Shown here in pieces: positions 54,571 to 63,388 of a stretch of 64,000 nt of DNA (its first letter is position 1; each line of letters starts with the position of its first letter). This DNA is from Clostridium sp. GTDB lineage: Bacteria; Bacillota; Clostridia; Oscillospirales; Acutalibacteraceae. Location: assembly GCA_023663865.1 (NCBI GenBank), contig JAMPGU010000001.1:62001-126000 (forward strand). The letters are read 5' to 3'. The notes below the pieces were generated by a model. That model was not told where the DNA came from and searched no databases. It worked only from the letters and a program-made list of their open reading frames with translations. The translations under genes were made by a program, and so were the position numbers.

Positions 54571-56283
54571 ATGAAAAAAACATTATCCGCTTTATTATCA
54601 ATTCTAATGATGCTCAGCATTTTGGCAGGACTGTGTGTTCCTGCTTATGCAGAGGCGTCATCCGTTTACCAAGCGGGCTCCTATCAATACAGCGTTATGG
54701 AGGACGGCACTGCAATGATAACCCGATATGACGGTAACGAAAAGAACATATATATTCCCGACGTCCTAGGCAGCTATAAAGTAACAAAGATAGGACCACA
54801 GGCATTCGGCTACAACAATAATAATAATAAATACATACAGACTGTAACCATACCGGGATGTATAACCGAAATAGGCGAATATGCATTTTATAATTGTGAT
54901 AATTTGAGAAAGGTAGAAATGTTATATGGTGTAAAAACCATAGGCTTCAGAGCATTTCAATCCTGCAATTATCTGAAAGAGGTAACAATACCTGACAGTG
55001 TAACAAGCCTAGGTGCTCAGGTATTCGATGAATGCACAAGCTTAACGAATATAGTCATACCCGACAGTGTAACTCAAATCGGTGAAAGCGTATTCCGAGG
55101 ATGCAGCGATTTAAAAAATGTAAAATTATCCAACAGCTTGATAAGCATAAGCAGCGGTATGTTTAGTTCCTGCGAAAAGCTTACAAGCGTGACAGGCTTC
55201 AAGAATGTTAAGCATATTGGTGTTCAGGCGTTTTACAACTGCAAAATTCTAAAGAATGTATTTTTACCTGCAGGCATAACAAATATTGATTATAATACCT
55301 TCTTTCTGTGCAATAATTTAACGGACGTATATTTTTGCGGAGATCAAAACAGCTGGAGCAATGTACTGATTGAAGCAGGCAATGAAAAACTTGCAGAAGC
55401 TGCCGTTCATTTTCATAAATGGAACAACAGTAAAATAACCAAGGCGCCCACCTGCCTTGAGAAGGGTATCAAAACCTATACCTGTGATATTTGCAAGGAA
55501 ACAAAAACAGAGGCAATTCCTGTTACAGAGCATAATTACACCGAAAAGGCAGTTGCACCAACCTGCAAAAACGAGGGTTATATTCTTCACACCTGCTCAA
55601 TCTGTAAGTCATATTACAAAACCGATTATGTTCCCACTGTAAATCACAGCTACAAAACCACCACCAAAACCACAAAGGCAACCAAAAGTGCCAATGGCAA
55701 GGTAGTAACAACATATGCCTGCAAGACCTGCGGTTACACCTATTCCAAAACAACCAAAACAATCTATAAGCCTACAACCTATACACTGTCCACAAGCACC
55801 TATACCTATAACGGCAGTGCAAAGAAGCCAAGTGTAACGGTTAAGGACAGCAAGGGTAATAAATTAAAGAGCGGAACAGATTATACTGTAAGCTATCCAA
55901 GCGGCAGAAAGAATGTAGGCAAGTACACAATCAAAATAACCTTCAAGGGTAACTACAGCGGTACAGCTACGAAGAGCTTTACAATTAAGCCAAAGAACAC
56001 AAGTCTGTCAAGCGTAAGCGCAGGCTCAAAGAAGTTTACAGTAAAGTGGAAGAAGTATACAACCCAGACCACAGGTTATCAGATTCAGTACAGCACAGAC
56101 AAGAACTTTAAGAAAAACAATAAGACTGTAACAGTATCAAGCAGCAAGACCACAAGCAAGACTATATCAAAGCTCAGCGGTAAGAAGAAGTATTATGTAA
56201 GAATTCGTACCTACAAGACCGTAAACGGTACAAAGTATTACAGCTCTTGGAGCAGTGCAAAATCAGTAGTTACATTAAAATAA
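54571..56283 (+). CDS. Secreted leucine-rich-repeat (BspA-like) surface protein
   Basis: This 570-residue protein has a signal peptide (residues 1-27, ending PAYA). Six or so LRR_5/BspA-type repeats follow to about residue 255 (pattern IPDSVTSLGAQVFDECTSL). Next come three Cys-x2-Cys modules (YTCDICKET, HTCSICKSY, YACKTCGYT), a beta-sandwich module (YTYNGSAKKPSVTVKDSKG), and a C-terminal fibronectin III-like domain (VKWKKYTTQTTGYQIQYSTD). No sortase motif is seen. GGAGG precedes ATG 54571. It is probably an adhesin or binding protein; it may share the vanY transcript. Confidence 0.9.
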   Translation: MKKTLSALLSILMMLSILAGLCVPAYAEASSVYQAGSYQYSVMEDGTAMITRYDGNEKNIYIPDVLGSYKVTKIGPQAFGYNNNNNKYIQTVTIPGCITEIGEYAFYNCDNLRKVEMLYGVKTIGFRAFQSCNYLKEVTIPDSVTSLGAQVFDECTSLTNIVIPDSVTQIGESVFRGCSDLKNVKLSNSLISISSGMFSSCEKLTSVTGFKNVKHIGVQAFYNCKILKNVFLPAGITNIDYNTFFLCNNLTDVYFCGDQNSWSNVLIEAGNEKLAEAAVHFHKWNNSKITKAPTCLEKGIKTYTCDICKETKTEAIPVTEHNYTEKAVAPTCKNEGYILHTCSICKSYYKTDYVPTVNHSYKTTTKTTKATKSANGKVVTTYACKTCGYTYSKTTKTIYKPTTYTLSTSTYTYNGSAKKPSVTVKDSKGNKLKSGTDYTVSYPSGRKNVGKYTIKITFKGNYSGTATKSFTIKPKNTSLSSVSAGSKKFTVKWKKYTTQTTGYQIQYSTDKNFKKNNKTVTVSSSKTTSKTISKLSGKKKYYVRIRTYKTVNGTKYYSSWSSAKSVVTLK

Positions 56284-56294
56284 CATAAAATACC

Positions 56295-56335
56295 AAAGCC
56301 ACGGACACTTCAAACATCAGTGTCCGTGGCTTTTT
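56295..56335. terminator. Intrinsic terminator between the LRR gene and ogt
   Basis: A 15-bp perfect stem (56295-56309 with 56319-56333) ends in a T tract. It serves the converging genes on both strands. Confidence 0.92.
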
Positions 56336-56341
56336 CTGCCT

Positions 56342-56839
56342 TTATTTAATTGCATTTTCTAATTTCAGCAGATACGCTTTTTTGTCGATACCGCCTGCAT
56401 AGCCTGTAAGACTTCCATCTGCTCCAATCACTCTGTGACACGGAACAATAATACTTATCGGATTATGACCTACAGCACCGCCTACTGCCTGTGCTGAAAT
56501 TCGTTCAACTCCCCTGCTTTGGGCAATACGCTTGGCAATCTCGCCATAGGTTACAACACTGCCATAAGGTATTTCCAGCAGAATATTCCAAACCTGCTTT
56601 CTGAAATCCGTTGAAGCAAGTTTGATTGCAGGCGTAAAATTCGGTTTTTCGTTACTGAAATAAATATCAAGCCATTCTTTTGTTTTGCTGAACACAGGCA
56701 ATTCCTGTTTTTTATAGCTTTTCATAAGTTCCAAATCAAAATACTTTTGATCCGAAAACCATAGACCGGTCAGATAATCGCCGTCACTCGCCAATATTAT
56801 ATCGCCGAGGGGTGATTTATAGGTTGATACAAATTGCAT
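56342..56839 (-). CDS. ogt: Methylated-DNA--protein-cysteine methyltransferase
   Basis: The 165-residue suicide enzyme removes alkyl groups from O6-alkylguanine onto its active cysteine, C134 in the PCHRV motif. The DNA-binding segment is YGEIAKRIAQSRGVERISAQAVG, given here as YGEIAKRIAQ, and the C-terminal helix GYAGGIDKKAYLLKLE is as in the family. The start ATG shares one base with the stop of the serine hydrolase gene (TAATG), so the two are coupled. Confidence 0.96.
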   Translation of the reverse strand: MQFVSTYKSPLGDIILASDGDYLTGLWFSDQKYFDLELMKSYKKQELPVFSKTKEWLDIYFSNEKPNFTPAIKLASTDFRKQVWNILLEIPYGSVVTYGEIAKRIAQSRGVERISAQAVGGAVGHNPISIIVPCHRVIGADGSLTGYAGGIDKKAYLLKLENAIK

Positions 56840-58437
56840 TAGTCTTCAAACTTTCCTTTAAAGTCAGGCTCGATGAATGGCAGTCCTAATTTTTCAACAG
56901 CGTCTTTCAAAACACTTTCCGTGATTTCACCCTTTATCGGATGGCCTGTAAAGGTCATATTGTAAATTGCCAAATCCTGAAATCTCGGTGTCATTTCGTT
57001 AATAATTTTAACAGTATCATCATCCCTGAATTCAAAGGTAAACTGTCTTACATGTGCTGTTTCAATCGGTCTTATCCACAGTTTAAGCGTACCGTCCTCC
57101 TGCCATGCTGCCTTTGAATATGTATGATAATGAAGGTCACCGAGCGTAATCTCCGATATACCATATTCGCCGTTAAGACCAACATCTATTGTATTTTCAT
57201 ACTCCTTCTCTCTCCAATAAAACCTCAGCTTATCCTCCTCAAAGGTCAGCTTCATTTCATTGATTTCACCCGGCTTGTTATACAGCATCTGCGTAATTGA
57301 AATTGTAATTACGGAAACAAATTCAGAGGTTTTGCACTTGATAAGACGACCGGAGATTTTTTCTTCCATTTCCTTATTTCTTTCCCCTGCCGGCAGCTCC
57401 ACTACAGCGCAGGCATTAATTGTTGCCATCATTTCATCATAAGCCTCTTTATTTTCAGGCAAAGCCTCATAGCCAAAGCATTGCGGAAAATATTTCCAGA
57501 ACACTTTCATAACATTATAATCCTCTGCCTCACCGCAGTTGAGCACCACCAGTGCATCATAATCCGGGAACAGGAAGCAGCGCTGACCAAACAAGCCGTC
57601 GGCTCTGGCACTGTTGGCAATGGGATTTTTCCAGAACTGGTAGCCGTATCCCATCATATTATCAATAAAGCCATCTCTGACAGAATCAACCTGCTTTTTG
57701 GTAGCTTCCTTAACCCAAATTTCAGGAATAATCTGCGTGCCGTCAATCCATTTTCCGCCATGAATGTATGGCAGGAAGAACTTTGCAAGGTCCTCGCTCT
57801 TCATATAAAGACCCCATCCGCCGGCATTATTACCCACACCGTCAGTCTCCCAAAATGGCTTTTCTATTCCAAGCGGTTCAAAAACTCTCGGATACAGATA
57901 ATCCAGCATACTCATACCTGTAACCTTGGATATAATTGCTGAAAGCATAAATGTGTTTTCAGAAATATAATTGAATTTCGTATTTGGGGGCAGGAGAAAG
58001 GTAGCACCAAGAAAGTTTGAAATCCAATCCGTTTTTCCCTTTTCCTCCAGCACAGTAATGAGCTTATCACTGCGCATAGTAAGCAACATACGAATTGTCA
58101 GCATTCTGTTAAACGGACGTTTACTCATTACATATTCAGGGAAATAATCTACTACCTTGTCATCAAGATTAATCAATCCCTCACTGATTGCAAAGCCAAT
58201 GGCTGTAGATGTAACAGACTTACTCATAGAATAAAGCACGTGGGGCATATCTGCACTGTACGGTGCAAAGAAGCCCTGTGCGCAAACCTTATCATGACGT
58301 ACAACAGTAAAGCTTTGAAGACCCAAGCCCTTTTCATTAATCTCATTTAAGAAAGCTGTTATCACTTTACTGTTCACACCAACCTCTTCCGGTGTAACAT
58401 GCTCCAGCTGCCAATTCTTCAATCTTTCCATAATCAC
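56839..58437 (-). CDS. Beta-lactamase-family serine hydrolase
   Basis: The 532-residue protein has a class C beta-lactamase/PBP-like domain: the nucleophile motif S70-M-S-K73, followed by the Tyr-x-Asn-type segment YISENTFML. There is no signal peptide, so it acts in the cytoplasm, as in esterase- or peptidase-like members. The last 180 residues form a C-terminal beta domain (EINEMKLTFEEDKLRFYW). The substrate is unknown. GTG 58437 has AGAGG at good spacing; ATG 58431 is an alternative. It overlaps ogt by one base. Confidence 0.88.
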   Translation of the reverse strand: MIMERLKNWQLEHVTPEEVGVNSKVITAFLNEINEKGLGLQSFTVVRHDKVCAQGFFAPYSADMPHVLYSMSKSVTSTAIGFAISEGLINLDDKVVDYFPEYVMSKRPFNRMLTIRMLLTMRSDKLITVLEEKGKTDWISNFLGATFLLPPNTKFNYISENTFMLSAIISKVTGMSMLDYLYPRVFEPLGIEKPFWETDGVGNNAGGWGLYMKSEDLAKFFLPYIHGGKWIDGTQIIPEIWVKEATKKQVDSVRDGFIDNMMGYGYQFWKNPIANSARADGLFGQRCFLFPDYDALVVLNCGEAEDYNVMKVFWKYFPQCFGYEALPENKEAYDEMMATINACAVVELPAGERNKEMEEKISGRLIKCKTSEFVSVITISITQMLYNKPGEINEMKLTFEEDKLRFYWREKEYENTIDVGLNGEYGISEITLGDLHYHTYSKAAWQEDGTLKLWIRPIETAHVRQFTFEFRDDDTVKIINEMTPRFQDLAIYNMTFTGHPIKGEITESVLKDAVEKLGLPFIEPDFKGKFED

Positions 58438-58475
58438 TGAATCCTCTCAAAAATAATAAACAAGTGTACATTTAT

Positions 58476-58504
58476 ATTTTACAATATCGAGCATTGGTTT
58501 TCAA
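58476..58504 (-). promoter_or_regulatory. Promoter of the serine hydrolase-ogt unit
   Basis: TTGAAA (58504-58499) and TAAAAT (58481-58476) are 17 nt apart on the minus strand. Confidence 0.75.
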
Positions 58505-58578
58505 CAACAAAAATCTAAATAATATATAAACCATTACATAATATACATTTAACTCTAAAATAGTATATATTAATAGAA

Positions 58579-58606
58579 TTGACTTTTTTATAAATACCTG
58601 TATAAT
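58579..58606 (+). promoter_or_regulatory. Promoter of the CHAP protein gene
   Basis: TTGACT at 58579-58584 and TATAAT at 58601-58606 have a 16-nt spacer. The inverted repeat at 58605-58632 overlaps the last two bases of the -10 box and covers the start point. Confidence 0.8.
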
Positions 58607-58632
58607 TATAGTTAGGTAATTGTAACTATAAT
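58605..58632 (+). promoter_or_regulatory. Perfect inverted repeat, candidate operator
   Basis: ATTATAGTTA (58605-58614) and TAACTATAAT (58623-58632) are exact reverse complements around an 8-nt centre. The position over the transcription start fits a repressor site; the regulator is unknown. Confidence 0.65.
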
Positions 58633-58646
58633 GAGGTATAATACAT

Positions 58647-59897
58647 ATGACCAAAACAAAAAGAGCGGCATCCCTATTTCTTGCTGCAATTATTTTAATA
58701 AGTGCCTTAATCCCTGTATCTGCATTCGCTGCAAGTGAAAGTCAAATCAGAGATAAAATCGTATCTGTTGCTGACGGCGAAGTGGGATATACGGACTCTT
58801 CAACCCATTCAAAATACGGAAAATGGTACGGCTACCAAGGCTCCTGGTGTACCTACTTTGTTTTCTGGTGCTATAATCAGGCAGGAGACAAGCTGGGTGT
58901 TACACTCTACGGCAATGGTGTTACCCCATCCGGCGGTAACTGCAACAGTATGATAAGCTGGTACAAAAACAAAAACAGATACCACACCAGGTCAAGCGGA
59001 TATACACCAAAAACCGGTGATATGGTCTTTTTTGACTGGAGCGGAAACGGCTCCTCCCAGCATGTCGGAATTGTTGATTATGTTTCGGGAAGCACTGTAC
59101 ATACCATAGAGGGCAATTGCTCAGGCTCGGTTAAGAAGAGAGAATATACCACGAAGGGCTCTAAGCCATATAATAATGTCAGTGCAATTATGGGATATGC
59201 AAGTCCTGACTTCTCCTCTGCTGCAAATGGAAAGAGCGAAACAAAAAAAGAAAAAACCACCAAGAAAAAAACGACAACAAAAAAGGCAGCTGCCACCAAA
59301 AAGGTAACCACTACAAAAAAGCAAGAAAATAAAACAACAAAAAAGAAAACCACAACGACTGCCACACAAACAACGAAAAAGGAAACAACCAAAACAACAG
59401 TATCCACCACGCAGACAGAAAAAATTGAAAAGCTGTCCCTGCAGGCTTCTACCTATGATTTAAAAATCGGTGACACTGTCAAGCTGGATTATTCCATTTC
59501 TCCCGGCAGTGCCAAGGCTGTTGTCGGCTATTTCTGCGATGAGGAGGATATAATCCAAATTGATGCCGGCGGTGATATTACTGCAATTGGTAACGGAACT
59601 GCCACGGTTGTTGTATGTGCGAATGATGAGGTTTACAGCCAATGTGATTTTACGGTAACGGATGCCGTAGCAGAGGTTACAACATTAAGCGATAAGCCTG
59701 CAAGAAAAGTTGTCGGAACAGTTCAAAACCAGGTCGAGGGCGAAGAGGATATGCAAGCTGTTTTGGGGAGAATAGGCGTTAATATTGATGCATTGACGCA
59801 AAACAAACAGCTGTATATTATACCTTTAGCCATAGCCGGCGCAACAATGTTAATCTGCATTATAATCTGCATAAGAAAAAAGGCAAAAAAGAATTGA
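58647..59897 (+). CDS. Secreted CHAP-domain wall protein with Big2 module and C-terminal membrane anchor
   Basis: The 416-residue protein has a signal peptide (1-29). A CHAP amidase/endopeptidase domain follows (catalytic Cys in GSWCTYFVFWCYN, His in SQHVGIVDYV, then HTIEGN). Next is a Lys/Thr-rich linker at about 195-255, a Big2 domain (LSLQASTYDLKIGDTVKL to VVVCANDEVYSQCDF), and a C-terminal transmembrane helix (IIPLAIAGATMLICIIICI) with RKKAKKN. It probably cuts or binds peptidoglycan while tethered to the membrane. GAGG lies about 10 nt before ATG 58647. Confidence 0.92.
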   Translation: MTKTKRAASLFLAAIILISALIPVSAFAASESQIRDKIVSVADGEVGYTDSSTHSKYGKWYGYQGSWCTYFVFWCYNQAGDKLGVTLYGNGVTPSGGNCNSMISWYKNKNRYHTRSSGYTPKTGDMVFFDWSGNGSSQHVGIVDYVSGSTVHTIEGNCSGSVKKREYTTKGSKPYNNVSAIMGYASPDFSSAANGKSETKKEKTTKKKTTTKKAAATKKVTTTKKQENKTTKKKTTTTATQTTKKETTKTTVSTTQTEKIEKLSLQASTYDLKIGDTVKLDYSISPGSAKAVVGYFCDEEDIIQIDAGGDITAIGNGTATVVVCANDEVYSQCDFTVTDAVAEVTTLSDKPARKVVGTVQNQVEGEEDMQAVLGRIGVNIDALTQNKQLYIIPLAIAGATMLICIIICIRKKAKKN

Positions 59898-59898
59898 A

Positions 59899-59927
59899 TT
59901 GATTTTAATGCAATCCTGTATTATAAT
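59899..59927 (+). promoter_or_regulatory. Promoter upstream of the CapD-like gene
   Basis: TTGATT at 59899-59904 and TATAAT at 59922-59927 have a 17-nt spacer, about 90 nt before the ATG. Confidence 0.82.
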
Positions 59928-60019
59928 GTTTTGAAATCAGATGCCAAACAAATATTACAGCATATAAAATCAGCGTATTCGGTTTATTATGATATTAAAG
60001 TATTAATAGGGAGTGTAAA

Positions 60020-61903
60020 ATGAATATAAAAAGAACTGCCGCGGAAGGAAAATTAAAAAAATGGTTTCTTGCATTCATTGATATAGCATTGTTTGCTCTT
60101 TCAAATGCTGCAATTTGTTACATAGTAAGTGACGGCAACATAGGCTCTGCTCCATACAGCGACGTTTTGTTTAATGCTTACCACATTATCATTCTCAGCG
60201 TAATTGTCGTACTGATAAATTATCTGTTTAGATTATACAAAAGTGTGTGGACCTTTGCCGGACCACAGGAGATTATTGCCTGCGGCAAGGCATCTGTAGT
60301 TGATGCAATTGTATTATACCTTGTGGATAAAATCCTGTTTGATATGATTCTGGGCAACACAATTTTACCAATTTATGCTTATGTCGTAAATGTTGTGTTT
60401 ATTCTGCTATGCACGTGTATGCCTAGAATCGGATATAGAATTTTAAGAAGTGAAATCAGAAGCCGTACACTTCTCTCTAAAACAGAAAACCGACACAATA
60501 AAAGAGTTATGATTGTCGGTGCAGGATATATGGGTAATATGATTATCAATGATCTTGCAAATAAAAGCTCTTTATATACCCCTGTCGTTGCAGTAGATGA
60601 TAATCCTGCAAAGAAAGGCAAAAGAATAAGTGGTATAAAAATTGCCGGAAACATTGATGAAATACCGGAGGTTGCGGAAAAATATGACGTTGATGAAATC
60701 ATCATTTGTATTCCGTCAACAACAAAAACAAGACTGAATGAAATTATAAAAATCGCTACCTCTACAGATAAAATCGTAAAAATATCCTCTTCCATTGAGG
60801 ATATACTGAATGACCCGAACTCAGCCAATAAAATACGAAAGGTAGAAATTTCGGACCTGCTTGCACGAGATGAGGTTAAGCTGGATATTGCTGTATGCAA
60901 ATATTTGATAGGCACTACCATTCTTGTAACAGGCGGCGGCGGATCTATCGGTGCTGAGCTATGCACACAGTGTGCCAGATATAACCCAAAGGCAATTGTA
61001 ATTTTTGATATTTATGAAAATTGCGCCTTTGAGCTTGCAAATGAGCTTAAAGCAAAATACGGCAATAAGATAGATATTCAAATTCGAATTGGTTCAATAT
61101 GTGATATGGACCGACTAAATGAGGTATTTGAAGAATTTCATCCGGATGTTGTCTTTCATGCAGCTGCACACAAGCATGTACCGCTTATGGAGGATTCTCC
61201 CTGTGAGGCTGTAAACAACAATGTATTCGGAACATATAATGTTGCCGTTGCTGCAGATAAATATAAGGTTCCGAAAATGGTAATACTTTCAACTGATAAG
61301 GCGGTTAACCCGACAAATGTTATGGGTACCACCAAACGAATTACCGAAATTATCGTTCAGTATATGAATGAAACCAGCGAGCATACCCAGTATGCAGCTG
61401 TTCGTTTTGGTAATGTACTGGGCTCTCACGGCTCTGTTATTCCAATCTTCAAGAAGCAAATTGCCCAGGGCGGTCCTGTATGTGTTACCCACCCTGATAT
61501 AACAAGATATTTTATGACAATACCTGAGGCTGCTCAGCTGGTCTGCCAGGCAGGCGGTCTTGCTAAGGGCGGAGAAGTATTCGTACTGGATATGGGTGAG
61601 CCTGTTAAGATTATGGATTTGGCTGAAAATCTGATTCGGCTTTCCGGCTTCACGGTTGAAGAGATAGGTATTAAAATAACAGGATTGAGACCCGGCGAAA
61701 AGCTTTACGAAGAATTATCTATGGACACCGAAATGGAAACCAGACAGCGTACTGCAAACGAAAAGATTTTCGTGAATCAGCCTATGGTTATTGACCATGA
61801 TAAGTTCAGAGAAATGCTTGAAAGCCTGCGTGACATTAATGAGGATAACGTGCGTGAAAAGCTTATGGAAATCGTGCCGAATTATCATCCTGCAAACAAT
61901 TAG
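60020..61903 (+). CDS. UDP-sugar 4,6-dehydratase, CapD/WbpM/PglF type
   Basis: The 627-residue membrane enzyme has four hydrophobic helices in the first 140 residues, a CoA-binding-like Rossmann domain (VMIVGAGYMGNMI) and a C-terminal SDR domain (VTGGGGSIGAELC). In the SDR active site the family's usual Tyr-x3-Lys is replaced by Met in VMGTTKR, preceded by LSTDKAVNP, as in WbpM and PglF. Such enzymes make the 4-keto-6-deoxy precursors of bacillosamine-type sugars for glycans. GGGAG precedes ATG 60020. No glycosyltransferase is adjacent. Confidence 0.95.
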   Translation: MNIKRTAAEGKLKKWFLAFIDIALFALSNAAICYIVSDGNIGSAPYSDVLFNAYHIIILSVIVVLINYLFRLYKSVWTFAGPQEIIACGKASVVDAIVLYLVDKILFDMILGNTILPIYAYVVNVVFILLCTCMPRIGYRILRSEIRSRTLLSKTENRHNKRVMIVGAGYMGNMIINDLANKSSLYTPVVAVDDNPAKKGKRISGIKIAGNIDEIPEVAEKYDVDEIIICIPSTTKTRLNEIIKIATSTDKIVKISSSIEDILNDPNSANKIRKVEISDLLARDEVKLDIAVCKYLIGTTILVTGGGGSIGAELCTQCARYNPKAIVIFDIYENCAFELANELKAKYGNKIDIQIRIGSICDMDRLNEVFEEFHPDVVFHAAAHKHVPLMEDSPCEAVNNNVFGTYNVAVAADKYKVPKMVILSTDKAVNPTNVMGTTKRITEIIVQYMNETSEHTQYAAVRFGNVLGSHGSVIPIFKKQIAQGGPVCVTHPDITRYFMTIPEAAQLVCQAGGLAKGGEVFVLDMGEPVKIMDLAENLIRLSGFTVEEIGIKITGLRPGEKLYEELSMDTEMETRQRTANEKIFVNQPMVIDHDKFREMLESLRDINEDNVREKLMEIVPNYHPANN

Positions 61904-61965
61904 CTCAAAGCAGATAAAACTTATATTCACTTCTGTTTTGTTTTGAAAAATAACTGGAGCAAAAA

Positions 61966-63339
61966 TTGGACAAATTAAACACCAACAAAAAGAAACGAAT
62001 CAAAAATAAAAACTATTATTCCTCATATCCAAAGCTGGTTGCACTCAGCTTTATTGCTTTAATTCTTATCGGAACCTTCTTATTAATGCTTCCGATATCC
62101 GTAAAAAATGGTGACGTTTCCTTTTTAGATGCATTATTTACAGCTACCTCTGCCAGCTGCGTAACAGGACTGGTGGTATTTGATACCTTCAGCAAATGGA
62201 CTTTGTTTGGTCAGCTTGTTATTCTGTGTATGATACAAATCGGCGGACTGGGCTTTATAACCATTATGACAATGCTTGCAAGCTTTGTGAAAAAGCGTGT
62301 CAGCCTCAGGGAAAAGCTGCTGCTGAAGGAAAGTGTAGGTACAATCTATAAGGGTGAAATGAAAGCTCTTGTAAAGGTTGTTCTTTACGGTACAATTATT
62401 TTTGAGGTATTAGGGGCAATCCTGCTTTCCTCCCAGTTTATTCCGCAGATGGGATTTAAAAACGGATTATACACCTCTGTATTTTTATCTGTATCAGCCT
62501 TCTGCAATGCAGGATTTGATGTTATGGGACGGGTTGCACCGGGTTCATCACTTATAAGTGTAAACGACAACCCTGTTGTGCTATTGACGATTTCACTGCT
62601 TATCATCTTGGGCGGACTGGGATTTATTGTATGGGATGACATCTACAGACGTAAAACCAAATTTAAAAGATACAGTGTCCATACAAAAATTACACTTGTC
62701 ACAACATTGATTTTGCTGGCTGCAGGCACAATATCCTTTTTTATTTTTGAGTGGAATAACACCCTTGCAGATATGCCGTTATGGCAAAAGGGACTCAATG
62801 CATTTTTTTGCAGTGTAACACCAAGAACTGCCGGCTTCAACAGCGTACCCAACAGTGATTTGACCGGTATATCAAAAATGGTAACCTATGCACTTATGTT
62901 TGTGGGCGGATCCTCCGGTTCGACTGCAGGCGGTATCAAAACGGTCACACTGGCAGTTTTGATTTTGTGTGCCGTTTCCAGCATAAGAAACAAAAGAGAT
63001 ATTGAGCTGTTTGGCAGACGTATCACATTTGATGCAGTAAGAAAAGCCGCATCCATTGCTTCCATAAACATCTCTGCAATATTCGTATCCTCTGCCATTA
63101 TAACCTTCTGCCAGCCGGAACTCGGCTATTCCAATATATTGTTTGAATGTATTTCTGCCATAGGCACAGTTGGTATGACAACAGGCATTACCGCCTCCCT
63201 TCATACTGTTCCGAAAATTATAATTGCACTTATGATGTATATAGGCAGAATTACATCTCTTATATTTGCATTTTCTATTATATTCTCAAACAGAAAAACC
63301 ACCACCAGAAAACCATCAGGCAATTTGCTGATTGGATAA
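61966..63339 (+). CDS. ktrB: Potassium uptake channel subunit KtrB/TrkH
   Basis: The 457-residue membrane protein has four pore-loop repeats with the selectivity-filter glycines in TSASCVTGL, SAFCNAGFD, TPRTAGFNS and GTVGMTTG. These form the K+ pore (with Na+ coupling in known Ktr systems). The short N-terminus and absence of the extra TrkH helices favour KtrB. TTG 61966 is the start, with GGAG 7 nt upstream. The regulatory subunit gene follows by 49 nt. Confidence 0.94.
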   Translation: MDKLNTNKKKRIKNKNYYSSYPKLVALSFIALILIGTFLLMLPISVKNGDVSFLDALFTATSASCVTGLVVFDTFSKWTLFGQLVILCMIQIGGLGFITIMTMLASFVKKRVSLREKLLLKESVGTIYKGEMKALVKVVLYGTIIFEVLGAILLSSQFIPQMGFKNGLYTSVFLSVSAFCNAGFDVMGRVAPGSSLISVNDNPVVLLTISLLIILGGLGFIVWDDIYRRKTKFKRYSVHTKITLVTTLILLAAGTISFFIFEWNNTLADMPLWQKGLNAFFCSVTPRTAGFNSVPNSDLTGISKMVTYALMFVGGSSGSTAGGIKTVTLAVLILCAVSSIRNKRDIELFGRRITFDAVRKAASIASINISAIFVSSAIITFCQPELGYSNILFECISAIGTVGMTTGITASLHTVPKIIIALMMYIGRITSLIFAFSIIFSNRKTTTRKPSGNLLIG

Positions 63340-63388
63340 ATCAAACTACTTTTTCATTGCCTACACACTAAGGAGAAAAAATCATAAT

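Noticed and set aside
59240..59420. Simple-sequence repeat in the CHAP gene
   Set aside because: The ACA/AAA-rich stretch simply encodes a Lys/Thr-rich linker and stays in frame; not a separate repeat element.
60379..60966. 195-codon minus-strand frame inside the CapD-like gene
   Set aside because: It is a serine/isoleucine-rich shadow of the dehydratase frame with no start signals.
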